A stretch of 64,000 nt of DNA, taken from Altererythrobacter sp. (lineage in GTDB: Bacteria > Pseudomonadota > Alphaproteobacteria > Sphingomonadales > Sphingomonadaceae). A program made the position numbers and the translations under genes. The DNA is taken from NCBI GenBank assembly GCA_031178065.1, contig JAPSJS010000001.1, forward strand, positions 1 to 64,000, in the 5' to 3' direction. This document shows, piece after piece, positions 42,362 through 50,423 of the stretch. The notes beneath the pieces were generated by a model. The model was given only the letters and a program-made list of their open reading frames with translations, was not told the DNA's origin and did no database searches. Position 1 is the stretch's first letter, and the number at the start of each line of letters is the position of its first letter.

Positions 42362-42418
42362 ATGGATCCGCGCCAATCGTCCGAAAGGGCCGATCTGTCA
42401 AGGCAGCCGCGGCGAGAT

Positions 42419-42640
42419 CTAGCGTGGCAATGGCCCGATCCACTGCGCGCAGCTGCCGCACTTCGTGCAGCGGAAGTGGTCGAGCGCCGAATGCAGGTTC
42501 TTCGGCCATCCTTTATCGATGAAGCGGCAGAGCACCGGCCAATAAGGCAGCGTGTTCTTGTGTCCGCAGTAACAACGGACATCGATGTCCACGCGGAACC
42601 GCGAGAAGTCGCTCATCGACCGGATGACTTTGGTGCTCAT
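42419..42640 (-). CDS. Small putative zinc-ribbon protein
   Basis: 73 aa with CYCGHKN ... CTKCGSC cysteine pattern; divergent from the SRAP gene. Confidence 0.55.
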   Translation of the reverse strand: MSTKVIRSMSDFSRFRVDIDVRCYCGHKNTLPYWPVLCRFIDKGWPKNLHSALDHFRCTKCGSCAQWIGPLPR

Positions 42641-42715
42641 GCCGCCATATTGAGAGCATCAACGCGAGTCGGCGCAAGCGGTTTGTTCCGCATTCGTTCT
42701 CAAAGGAGCTCCGCC

Positions 42716-43321
42716 ATCTGTAACCTTTATCGCGCCTCCCGCTCGGTCGAGGAGATCGCCCGCCTCTTTCGCGTCGAGAGCACGATCGGCAATGCGGCCG
42801 AGGAGGTCTATCCGAAGTACTCGGGTTTGGTGATTGCCGAAGGACGGCTCCGCACCATGACGTGGGGATTCCCGCGCGAGCAGATCAGCAAAAAGACCGG
42901 CAAGCTGCTTAAGCCCACCGCCGTCAACAACGCCCGTTCGGACCAGCTCGTGAATCCATACGGCATGTGGCGCGACAGTTTCGAGCGCCGGCGTTGCCTG
43001 ATCCCGCTCACCGCATGGGCCGAAGCCGAGGGGTCCAGTGGTTCCATGACCCGCACCTGGCTAAGCCTGCCCGATCAGCCGATCTTCGCCTGCGCCGGGA
43101 TCTGGCGCGGCAGCGACGAGTGGGGCGACTGCTATTCGATGGTCATGACCGACGCGGTCGGGCCTGCGGCCGAGGTCCACGACCGAATGCCTGTCATCCT
43201 TCGGCCGGAGGATTACGACGTCTGGCAACATGCCGCGCCCGACGACGCACGCTCCCTTTGCGTCGGCTACACCGGCGACCTCGCAATCGACCGCACCAGC
43301 GCGCCCTGGCGGCCACGCTAG
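42716..43321 (+). CDS. SRAP/YedK-like SOS-response-associated peptidase; apparent ATC start
   Basis: (M)CNLYRASRSVEEIARLF ... NNARSD ... RRCLIPLTAWAEAE ... VHDRMPVIL; AAAGGAG SD 7 nt upstream of the ATC codon preceding Cys2. Confidence 0.85.
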   Translation: MCNLYRASRSVEEIARLFRVESTIGNAAEEVYPKYSGLVIAEGRLRTMTWGFPREQISKKTGKLLKPTAVNNARSDQLVNPYGMWRDSFERRRCLIPLTAWAEAEGSSGSMTRTWLSLPDQPIFACAGIWRGSDEWGDCYSMVMTDAVGPAAEVHDRMPVILRPEDYDVWQHAAPDDARSLCVGYTGDLAIDRTSAPWRPR

Positions 43322-43339
43322 CCGCCGCCGCCCCAAGAC

Positions 43340-43374
43340 AGCGGGGCAGGCCGCATTGCGCTTCCTGCCCCGCT
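43340..43374. terminator. Strong hairpin between convergent SRAP and prophage Rz1
   Basis: Perfect 11-bp stem AGCGGGGCAGG / CCTGCCCCGCT, 13-nt loop. Confidence 0.65.
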
Positions 43375-43392
43375 TCCCGGCCAGATTTCGGC

Positions 43393-43668
43393 CTATTCCG
43401 CTGCCGACTTAGGGCAGGCCGCGTGATAGCGGGCGTTGTGCTCGAGCTTCTCCTCGGTGCTCACGTCCGCGTCGTAGCGATTGCCCGGATCGTCAAGGTC
43501 CGCCGCCGGCGCCGCCCGGATCGGCAGCGGCCGGTCGACCAGGCACAGGCTCGACCGGGCGATATCGCTCGCAGCTGCTTTCGTATCCTGGTGCGCTGTC
43601 GTGCATGCACTGGCGATACTTGCGATCGCCAGTATCGTTGCGAATCTCATTGCCCGCATCGTTCGCAT
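43393..43668 (-). CDS. Candidate outer-membrane spanin (Rz1-like lipoprotein) overlapping Rz out of frame
   Basis: MRFATILAIASIASAC lipobox; starts inside the Rz-like ORF in another frame. Confidence 0.65.
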   Translation of the reverse strand: MRTMRAMRFATILAIASIASACTTAHQDTKAAASDIARSSLCLVDRPLPIRAAPAADLDDPGNRYDADVSTEEKLEHNARYHAACPKSAAE

Positions 43669-43864
43669 CTCCAATCTGATCGAGCGTGGTTTCCTGCCCG
43701 GCGGCGACCGCGTCGGCCGCACCGGCTTCTCTCGAGGTGTCGATCACGTCCTCGAATGCGTTGTCGGCAACGACGATCGCGATCGCGACCAGCACGCCGA
43801 TGAACACGATCCATGCCAGGCGCGAAAATCCGGCCGCGCCCTTACCTGCTAGCCAAGTCCACAT
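43493..43864 (-). CDS. Candidate inner-membrane spanin (Rz-like)
   Basis: N-terminal TM (LAWIVFIGVLVAIAIVVADN) plus soluble tail; downstream of endolysin and holin-like genes. Confidence 0.55.
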   Translation of the reverse strand: MWTWLAGKGAAGFSRLAWIVFIGVLVAIAIVVADNAFEDVIDTSREAGAADAVAAGQETTLDQIGDANDAGNEIRNDTGDRKYRQCMHDSAPGYESSCERYRPVEPVPGRPAAADPGGAGGGP

Positions 43865-44177
43865 CAGCTTCCTCCTCGACCGGCACCGGCTTATCCGGCG
43901 CGTTGGTGATTTCGGTCTCGAGGGGGCGCTCATCGCCGCGCGCGGTCGAGCCGAAGTAGTAGTTGAAGGCGATCGTCGCGAGCGCGAACAGCTGGCCCAG
44001 CGCGAACACGACGGCGTCTTTCGCATCGGGCGTCGTCTTGCCCGCCATCAGGAAGAACGCCCCGCCGGCCGCGAACCCCAGGGCCAGCAACGCGAGGATG
44101 AATCGCGCCGTGGTCGGCGACAGCAGCCGGCGGAACAGCTCGCGCCAGAACTCGCCGGAGGGGAGAAGCCGCCTCAT
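43842..44177 (-). CDS. Small phage membrane protein, candidate holin
   Basis: 111 aa, two TM segments, 4-nt overlap with endolysin gene. Confidence 0.5.
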   Translation of the reverse strand: MRRLLPSGEFWRELFRRLLSPTTARFILALLALGFAAGGAFFLMAGKTTPDAKDAVVFALGQLFALATIAFNYYFGSTARGDERPLETEITNAPDKPVPVEEEADVDLASR

Positions 44178-44797
44178 GCTTCGTTCCTCGAGACAGTGCC
44201 GCCGCTCATCTTGGGCAGCGGCACGTTCGTCGCCGGCAGCGACGCCGGCCAGCGGCAGCCGAGCGCGCGGCTCTTGGCGATCGGCATGATATTGACCGCG
44301 TTCGACTGATTGCCGCCGAGCACGTAGTAGTTGGTCGCGCTCTCGCCGACGAGGAACCCGACGTGGCCGCCGCCGTTCCGGCCAAACACGACGATCGCGC
44401 CCAGCACCGCCTTCGACGTCTTGCCCCAGTCAAGCCAGGCCTTCGCCCGCGCGAACAGTCCGCCCTTCGGATAGGGCAGGCCGGCCGCGTCGATGCAATG
44501 CGCCACGAAGAAGCCGCACCAGGGTGTTTCGTCATCGTTGAACCAACCCGCGCCGAGCCGCGCCCAGCCCTTCGAGATCCAGCTGTTATGCTTCGGCCCC
44601 ACGATCTCGCGCTGCCCGATCAGCTGCCGCCCGATCGCCACCCACACCGGTTCCGGCCCCGCGGCCGCCGGCGGCGACCAGGTGCCATCGATCGCCGCCA
44701 TGACGAGCTCGTATTCGCTCTGGCCGATCTTGCTCCCGTCGGTCAGCCGGGCACCACGCCAGGCGCGCATGAATGCATCGTGGTCGATCTTGCTCAT
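44174..44797 (-). CDS. Phage endolysin-like CHAP/TIGR02594-type peptidase
   Basis: TPWCGFFVAHCIDAAGLPYP ... GAIVVFGRNGGGHVGFLVG Cys/His motifs; lysis-cassette position. Confidence 0.8.
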   Translation of the reverse strand: MSKIDHDAFMRAWRGARLTDGSKIGQSEYELVMAAIDGTWSPPAAAGPEPVWVAIGRQLIGQREIVGPKHNSWISKGWARLGAGWFNDDETPWCGFFVAHCIDAAGLPYPKGGLFARAKAWLDWGKTSKAVLGAIVVFGRNGGGHVGFLVGESATNYYVLGGNQSNAVNIMPIAKSRALGCRWPASLPATNVPLPKMSGGTVSRNEA

Positions 44798-45225
44798 CGG
44801 CCCTCTCCCTCATCGTCGTCGAGCATGCGGGCGAGCTCGGCCAGATCCTCGGGCACATCGAAATCGAGCGTCTCGGCCCAGGCACTCCGCAGCATGCTTT
44901 CGGCGCGATCGGCCGCGGCGCTGTCAGGCGCATGGACGCGGAGCTCCGTGGTCACTTCCTGCAGGCACTCGCGCATCGCCCAGGTGCGGCGGCGGAGCTT
45001 GATGACCGCGACCTCGAGACCGCGGAAGCGCAGCTCCATTGCAGCCCGCGCTTCCCTCTCGCGCCGGTCGAGCGAATCCTCCCACGCGCGCAGCCGCGCC
45101 GCCTTCGCGTCGCTCCGCTCCCCCTGCCAGTTGAGCAGCCAGGCGAGCCCCTTGCCGGCCGCCGCAAGCAGAGCGATCGCACCAGCGAAGATCCCGCCGA
45201 CCTCGCCGGCGCTGAAATTGTCCAT
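44794..45225 (-). CDS. Phage membrane-anchored coiled-coil protein, function unknown
   Basis: N-terminal TM, charged helical tail; 4-nt overlap with endolysin. Confidence 0.55.
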   Translation of the reverse strand: MDNFSAGEVGGIFAGAIALLAAAGKGLAWLLNWQGERSDAKAARLRAWEDSLDRREREARAAMELRFRGLEVAVIKLRRRTWAMRECLQEVTTELRVHAPDSAAADRAESMLRSAWAETLDFDVPEDLAELARMLDDDEGEGR

Positions 45226-45262
45226 TGATGCGCCCCCAGCTCGAGTCATAACCGCCTCCGGC

Positions 45263-45670
45263 TCACGCCTCTTCTTCGGGCGCCGGCAGCATCGTGCCGC
45301 CGCGCCGGGTCAGCGTCTCGTCGAATGGCTCCTCCACCGGCCCGTCTTCCGGGGGCGGCGGGTAGAGCGCGGCGAGATGCATCGTGAGATCCGTGGGCGC
45401 GACGTCGTCCTCCGCGTCGGCGAATTCGGGCAGGGCCTTCAAGGCGGCGTAGGCCTGCCCCCAGAGCGGCTCGGAAACGTTGGCTTCGAACGTCACCGTC
45501 ACTTCGACGACGAAGGCCTTCAGCCCTTCGAACGCTTCCTTGGAACTGTAGCCGCGGAAAACCGCGATCGACTCCACCCCGTGGTTTGAGGTCTCCGTGT
45601 GATTGAGCCGGAAATACAGTCGGCGCGGCTGCTCCTCGTAGGGGGTGACCACGGTGGCGAAAATACCCAT
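45263..45670 (-). CDS. Phage hypothetical protein
   Basis: 135 aa ORF between tail fibre and lysis genes. Confidence 0.6.
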   Translation of the reverse strand: MGIFATVVTPYEEQPRRLYFRLNHTETSNHGVESIAVFRGYSSKEAFEGLKAFVVEVTVTFEANVSEPLWGQAYAALKALPEFADAEDDVAPTDLTMHLAALYPPPPEDGPVEEPFDETLTRRGGTMLPAPEEEA

Positions 45671-45682
45671 TCCTCGATCCTC

Positions 45683-47635
45683 CTATGCGTCGATCGGATT
45701 GGCGTCTTTGATGACTGCCGTGCTGCCGGCGATCCCGCTGGCAGTGACGATGTATTGCGCCTTGCCGCCGCTGGAGGGGCTGGCGTACCAGCCCTGGTCG
45801 CCGCGGGTGACCGCGCCGCTCACCGGATGAACTGCCTCGGACCAGCGGACCTTTTTCGTACCGTTGTAGACGGTCCATTCGCCGGCGGCCGGGATTGCGA
45901 CGCCTACGCTTCCGTCCGGCCTCAAGCCGAGCAGGCTGGGGGCACTGGCCGTGTTGGTGTTCTGGCCGGCGACACCGCCGCCCGTCACGTTTTCGGAAAC
46001 GCCCATCACGCCGTAGCCGTTCGAGCCGTTGATGCCCTTGTACGCGGGCCGGTTGGCGCTAAGCGGCGTCTGCACCCGCGTGATCTGCGATCCCGTACCA
46101 CCGGAATCGCGATAGCCTTGGTGGCCAATGATGGTCGGGCGCGTCGCTCCCGACGCGTCGACACGGCGGGCCGTGCCGACCGCATTTGGATCGTAGCCGA
46201 TGATGTATGGCACGCCGTTGCAGTCGATCGAGTTCTCTACGCCGGTATCGGAGATCCACGTGTCGTCGCCGGTATCCATCTCCGCATAGAGCGGGGTCAG
46301 TCGATTACGCAGGCCTCCCATACGGGCGAGCTTGAAGCCGGCGCCCACCCACTCGAGCGCCTGGTGCAACAGCACGATACCGTTCGAGCGGTACACGCTG
46401 TCGTCGAAGTAGATATGGCTGGCCTCGGCCTCGTAGAGAGTGCCTGCCACTTCGCCGCCGCCATAGAGCCGGCCGCCGACGATCCGGTTCGCGTTGGACC
46501 ATCCCGCGGCGCTCCCGCTCGAGAACCACATGCCGACCAGCGCGCGGAAGCATTCGTCCAGGTAGATCGAGTTGTAGACGCAGCCGCGCTCGGTCCCGTG
46601 GAAGCGCAGGCCCCGGGTCGGGTTGTACCAGCCCAGCTCGAAGTGCCCGAAATAGATGTTCTGCAGGTAGAACGCGAGACGGTCCTTGGTCCAGTCGTAG
46701 GTGTCCCAGGCAACGCGTAACCGTCCCGAGAGCCTCGGCCTGGCGAGCAAGGTCCCGACGGGCGCCACGTACTGCACACCGATCCCGTCATGATGAGGCA
46801 CGATCGTCGCCTCGCGGGAAACCGTCTCGCGCACGGCCGACAGGTCGAGCACGCCCGTCGTCCCGTATTCGCGGCGGTTGAACAGCAGCCAGGTGCCCTC
46901 GCGGGCAAGCACTTGCGCTTTGGCCTCCTCGATCGATTCCATCGTGGGCGCGCCGCCGACGGGGAAATCGTCGGGCGAGATGCCGATTTCGTGCATCTTG
47001 AGATAGGCCGAGCGGCCTTCGTATCGCGAAAGCCTGGTGCCCGCGGCCGGGTTCGCCAGATCCTCGCGCAGCTTTGCATCGCCGCCGCCCGTCCCATTCG
47101 CGGGAACGGGCTTACCGTCGGCATCGCCCGCGTAGAACTTGCCCGCAAAGGGCTCGCTAACAAACCTCTGCAGCTTCCCGCCGCGAAATTCGAGCAGATC
47201 GCCATCCTGCAGGTCGCGAAGGCTCGCGAACTGCGGCGCCGTCTCGCCTTCGGGCACCTTCGGCGCGCGGCCGATATCGTCGTCCTGCTCCTGCGCGATC
47301 ATCGCGTAGCGGTCGAGTGCCTGCTCGTGACTTTGCGCGGTGAACTTGCCGAGCGTCTCGTAGTCGGTCGGCTGCACCCGCGGTGTAAACCGGCGAATCG
47401 CCAGCAGCGTCTCCGCCACAGCGGGCGCCGTCACGGTCAGGGTCCCGCCGGTGTCGCCAACGCCCACGCTGACCGAGTAATCCACTCCATAGAGAAGCGT
47501 CGTGACGGTCCCATCAGGGGCAATGCGCGATGCCCGGATGAACTGCGGGCTGTTGTAGCGGAACGGCACCGGGAATTCGGTGGTGACGCCGTCCTCGATA
47601 TAATCGACCGAGGGATTCTGTGCGGGGACGGTCAT
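45683..47635 (-). CDS. Phage tail fibre/tailspike protein, T7 gp17-type N-terminus
   Basis: VDYIEDGVTTEFPVPFRY ... LYGVDYSVSVGVGDTGGTLT ... LLAIRRFTPRVQPTDY N-terminal adaptor; long C-terminus. Confidence 0.8.
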   Translation of the reverse strand: MTVPAQNPSVDYIEDGVTTEFPVPFRYNSPQFIRASRIAPDGTVTTLLYGVDYSVSVGVGDTGGTLTVTAPAVAETLLAIRRFTPRVQPTDYETLGKFTAQSHEQALDRYAMIAQEQDDDIGRAPKVPEGETAPQFASLRDLQDGDLLEFRGGKLQRFVSEPFAGKFYAGDADGKPVPANGTGGGDAKLREDLANPAAGTRLSRYEGRSAYLKMHEIGISPDDFPVGGAPTMESIEEAKAQVLAREGTWLLFNRREYGTTGVLDLSAVRETVSREATIVPHHDGIGVQYVAPVGTLLARPRLSGRLRVAWDTYDWTKDRLAFYLQNIYFGHFELGWYNPTRGLRFHGTERGCVYNSIYLDECFRALVGMWFSSGSAAGWSNANRIVGGRLYGGGEVAGTLYEAEASHIYFDDSVYRSNGIVLLHQALEWVGAGFKLARMGGLRNRLTPLYAEMDTGDDTWISDTGVENSIDCNGVPYIIGYDPNAVGTARRVDASGATRPTIIGHQGYRDSGGTGSQITRVQTPLSANRPAYKGINGSNGYGVMGVSENVTGGGVAGQNTNTASAPSLLGLRPDGSVGVAIPAAGEWTVYNGTKKVRWSEAVHPVSGAVTRGDQGWYASPSSGGKAQYIVTASGIAGSTAVIKDANPIDA

Positions 47636-47643
47636 TGCCCTGT

Positions 47644-47665
47644 CCTCATGTAGCGAAGCGGTAGG
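47644..47665 (-). repeat. Prophage 22-bp element copy A (CCTACCGCTTCGCTACATGAGG)
   Basis: Immediately upstream of tail-fibre gene; matches copies B and C. Confidence 0.85.
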
Positions 47666-47669
47666 ACGG

Positions 47670-50090
47670 TCATTCTTCAGGACCTTCTGCCAGTGCGTTG
47701 CCGAAATCGGGGGCGCGGTCGGGCAGCGCGTCGCCGGGTTGCCAGAAATAGCGGGTGCCCTGCTCGCGCGCGTAGCGCTCCATGCGGGCCCAGCTCTTGC
47801 GGTAGTTGGGATCGATCGCTTCGTAGATCTGGTCCGCGAGCATCCGATCGAAGGCGGCGCGCGCGTACCAGAGGTTGTTGCCGGGGATGAAGCCCTTGGC
47901 CTCGCGCACGATCGCGCGCTCGGGATTGTCGGACGTCAGCAGATTGGCGATCCCCTGCGCGTCGTCGACCAGGGGCCCCGCCAGCGTCTGCGCGAAGCCG
48001 CCGCCGGCGCGGTTCTGCGCACTGTGGAGGAAGTCGCCGAAGATCCCGAAGCCGCCGCCTTGCAGGATCGCCGCGCCCCAGAACGCCGGATCATTCATCG
48101 GGCGCGGATCCTTGCCGCTCGCGATCGCCTTCAGCTGCAACGCCAGTGCGCCGGTCAGCGTCGTCCCGAGGATCAACCCGCCGGCATAGCGCGCCGCCAG
48201 GGCCGGCTGCATGGCGAGGATCTCGGCCGACTGCCGTAGGATGACGGACACGCCGAAGCTCTTGAACAGCAGCGCCGAGCGGCCGATCTCGCCGAGCACC
48301 GTCCCGCGCTCGAGCTTCGTGTTGAACAACGCGCGCGTCGCAAGGTCGGCCGTCGGCACGGCGACGTCGGTTTCCTCGAGGATCATCTCCATGAACCGGC
48401 TCGCCAGTTCCTGATCGTCGAGGTTGTGCGGGCTGATCCATTCGACGCCGCGGTCGACGTCCATTTTCGCGGTGCGCAGCTTGTCCCAGTCGCCGGCATC
48501 GATGCCGTAACGCTGCAGCGCGCCGCGCAGCTTCGGCTCGAGCGCATCGAAGCTCTTGCCTGCCTGTTCGGTATAGGTCGCCAGGCTTTCCATGCCGTAG
48601 ACCCAGCGCATCGCCTGGGTATGGCGCGACAGCAGCGACAGGCGCAGCACGCCGCTGGCGAGCCGGCGCGGGATCTCGCCCGTCAGCTCCTCCATGAGAT
48701 AGCGGCTCTGCGCGGCCGTGCGCCCCGCCCACTCCTCTGCGATCAGCCCGCGCCGCACCGCCAGCTTCTGATCCTCGATCGAGCCGGGTTTCATCAGCTT
48801 GACATAGTCGGGCAGCACGCTCGCGCGGCCGAGACCGTTGAAGGCGCGCCGCGCGTCCTGGAACGCGAAATCCGACGCCGCCGTGAGATACGCCCCGCCC
48901 AGCTTGGTCGCGGTCTGGAATGCCCGCAGGCCCGAGAAGAACAGCGCCATCTTCTCGTTGCGCGGCGCGAGATTGGCGCCGCGATATTCGTCCCACAGAT
49001 CATCGATATCGTCGGATGCGGCTTCGGCAGCTTTTACCGCCTTGCTGTCGGGGCTGCGATCGAGCGCGGCCGACTGCTCGATCGTGCCCTTGACCCATTG
49101 CAGCGTGGCGGCGGGATTGGGACCCAAGACCTCGAGCGCCGCGATATCGCGCGCCATGGTCTCCATGTGCCCCATCATCGTGTCGTAGGCGGTGCCGCTG
49201 CCAAACCGCTCGGCATAGGCCATCCAGTCGTCGGCGCTCTTGAACACGAGGAACCGGCCCTCGGCGCGCTGGTTGGCGAGCGCCCGCCCCGCAGCTGCCC
49301 CCGGCGTCCGCTTCGACCACCCGTTCGTGCGGATCGTGTCGTAGACTTCGACCAGCGCCGCCTCGAGGCTTTCGCGCGTGAACGGCCGCCCGGTGCGCTG
49401 GTCGACCATCTTCTCGAGATCGAGCCGCGGCAGGATCTCGGCGCGCCACGCTTCGAACCCGGCCTTTCGCACGCTGCGCCAGTCGTGGCTCTGCGGCAGG
49501 CCCCAGTCGGCACGGAATCCGATATCGCCGCCGGCGCGGTTGAACCGGACCCGCAGGCTCTCGGCCGTGCGCCGCCACGCTTCCGCGAGCTCGCGCGCGG
49601 CATGGTTGCCCGTGTTCTCGCCGAACAGCTCGCGCACCATGTCCGTCAGCTGCGCGCGCTTGCGCACCTGGCCGAGCAGGTTGGCCGAATGCTCGGCGAG
49701 CACCTGGTCCATTTGCCGGTGCGCCTGGCCGAGGATTGCCTTGCGCCGCCCCTCAACGTTCGAATAGCGCGCCCGCGGATCGTGATCGATCAGCGCCGGC
49801 CCGGCCTTCGGCGCGATCGGGCCGCCGTCGCCTCCGCCATAGGCCTGCAGGTCCCGCGCGATCCGCGCCCTCGTCTTGATCGTCCGGCCGGCGAGGAATG
49901 CCTTGCGCGTCACTTGCCGCTCGAGCGCCTCGAGCACGGCCGAGGAAGCCAGCGCCTCGGCGCTTTCGCGCGATCCCGTGCGGCCGTACTCCTCGAGCAG
50001 CTCCTCATAGAGGGCGCGCGCCTCCGCCGCCTGCTCGGCGGGGATCTTGCCATCGGCCTCGAGGCCGGGAAGGCACGCGCCCAGCGACAC
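47670..50090 (-). CDS. Large internal virion protein (podovirus), GTG start
   Basis: About 806 aa in late operon; GTG overlaps the TAG stop of the upstream gene. Confidence 0.6.
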   Translation of the reverse strand: MSLGACLPGLEADGKIPAEQAAEARALYEELLEEYGRTGSRESAEALASSAVLEALERQVTRKAFLAGRTIKTRARIARDLQAYGGGDGGPIAPKAGPALIDHDPRARYSNVEGRRKAILGQAHRQMDQVLAEHSANLLGQVRKRAQLTDMVRELFGENTGNHAARELAEAWRRTAESLRVRFNRAGGDIGFRADWGLPQSHDWRSVRKAGFEAWRAEILPRLDLEKMVDQRTGRPFTRESLEAALVEVYDTIRTNGWSKRTPGAAAGRALANQRAEGRFLVFKSADDWMAYAERFGSGTAYDTMMGHMETMARDIAALEVLGPNPAATLQWVKGTIEQSAALDRSPDSKAVKAAEAASDDIDDLWDEYRGANLAPRNEKMALFFSGLRAFQTATKLGGAYLTAASDFAFQDARRAFNGLGRASVLPDYVKLMKPGSIEDQKLAVRRGLIAEEWAGRTAAQSRYLMEELTGEIPRRLASGVLRLSLLSRHTQAMRWVYGMESLATYTEQAGKSFDALEPKLRGALQRYGIDAGDWDKLRTAKMDVDRGVEWISPHNLDDQELASRFMEMILEETDVAVPTADLATRALFNTKLERGTVLGEIGRSALLFKSFGVSVILRQSAEILAMQPALAARYAGGLILGTTLTGALALQLKAIASGKDPRPMNDPAFWGAAILQGGGFGIFGDFLHSAQNRAGGGFAQTLAGPLVDDAQGIANLLTSDNPERAIVREAKGFIPGNNLWYARAAFDRMLADQIYEAIDPNYRKSWARMERYAREQGTRYFWQPGDALPDRAPDFGNALAEGPEE

Positions 50091-50377
50091 TAAATCACCG
50101 CGTCCACAGCGACCTTCTGGCCCTTGGCGAGCGTGCGCAGCTCGACATGCCCGTCGGGCCAGTATTCGCCGCCTGTGGCATCCGCCGGATCCTCGCCAAT
50201 CCGAACGCGGCATCCGCCGAAAGCGGCAATCCGGTAGACGCCACCGTCGGCGATCGCCGGCGAGATCGCGCCATCGAGAACCACCACCGCGTCGCTCACC
50301 TGCCCGGGCATATACCCGGTGCCCCACCCTGCGGCGTCTTTCGGCCGAAACCCGTGAAACGTCATCTCGATCGCCAT
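50090..50377 (-). CDS. Phage small virion-associated hypothetical protein
   Basis: 95 aa ORF in late operon. Confidence 0.55.
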   Translation of the reverse strand: MAIEMTFHGFRPKDAAGWGTGYMPGQVSDAVVVLDGAISPAIADGGVYRIAAFGGCRVRIGEDPADATGGEYWPDGHVELRTLAKGQKVAVDAVI

Positions 50378-50395
50378 CGTCAGCTTCCTTTCCGC

Positions 50396-50417
50396 GCTAC
50401 CGCTGCGCTGCTTGAGC
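50396..50417 (+). repeat. Prophage 22-bp element degenerate copy D, inverted (GCTACCGCTGCGCTGCTTGAGC)
   Basis: 18/22 identical to copy C, opposite orientation, in the short intergenic gap. Confidence 0.5.
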
Positions 50418-50423
50418 GCCTGT

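Noticed and set aside
45683-47635. Diversity-generating retroelement acting on the tail fibre
   Set aside because: No reverse transcriptase ORF and no template/variable repeat pair seen in the window, although the unseen part of the prophage cannot be excluded.
48426-50093. 555-aa plus-strand ORF inside the prophage late region
   Set aside because: Antisense shadow of the internal virion protein gene, opposite to the whole late operon.
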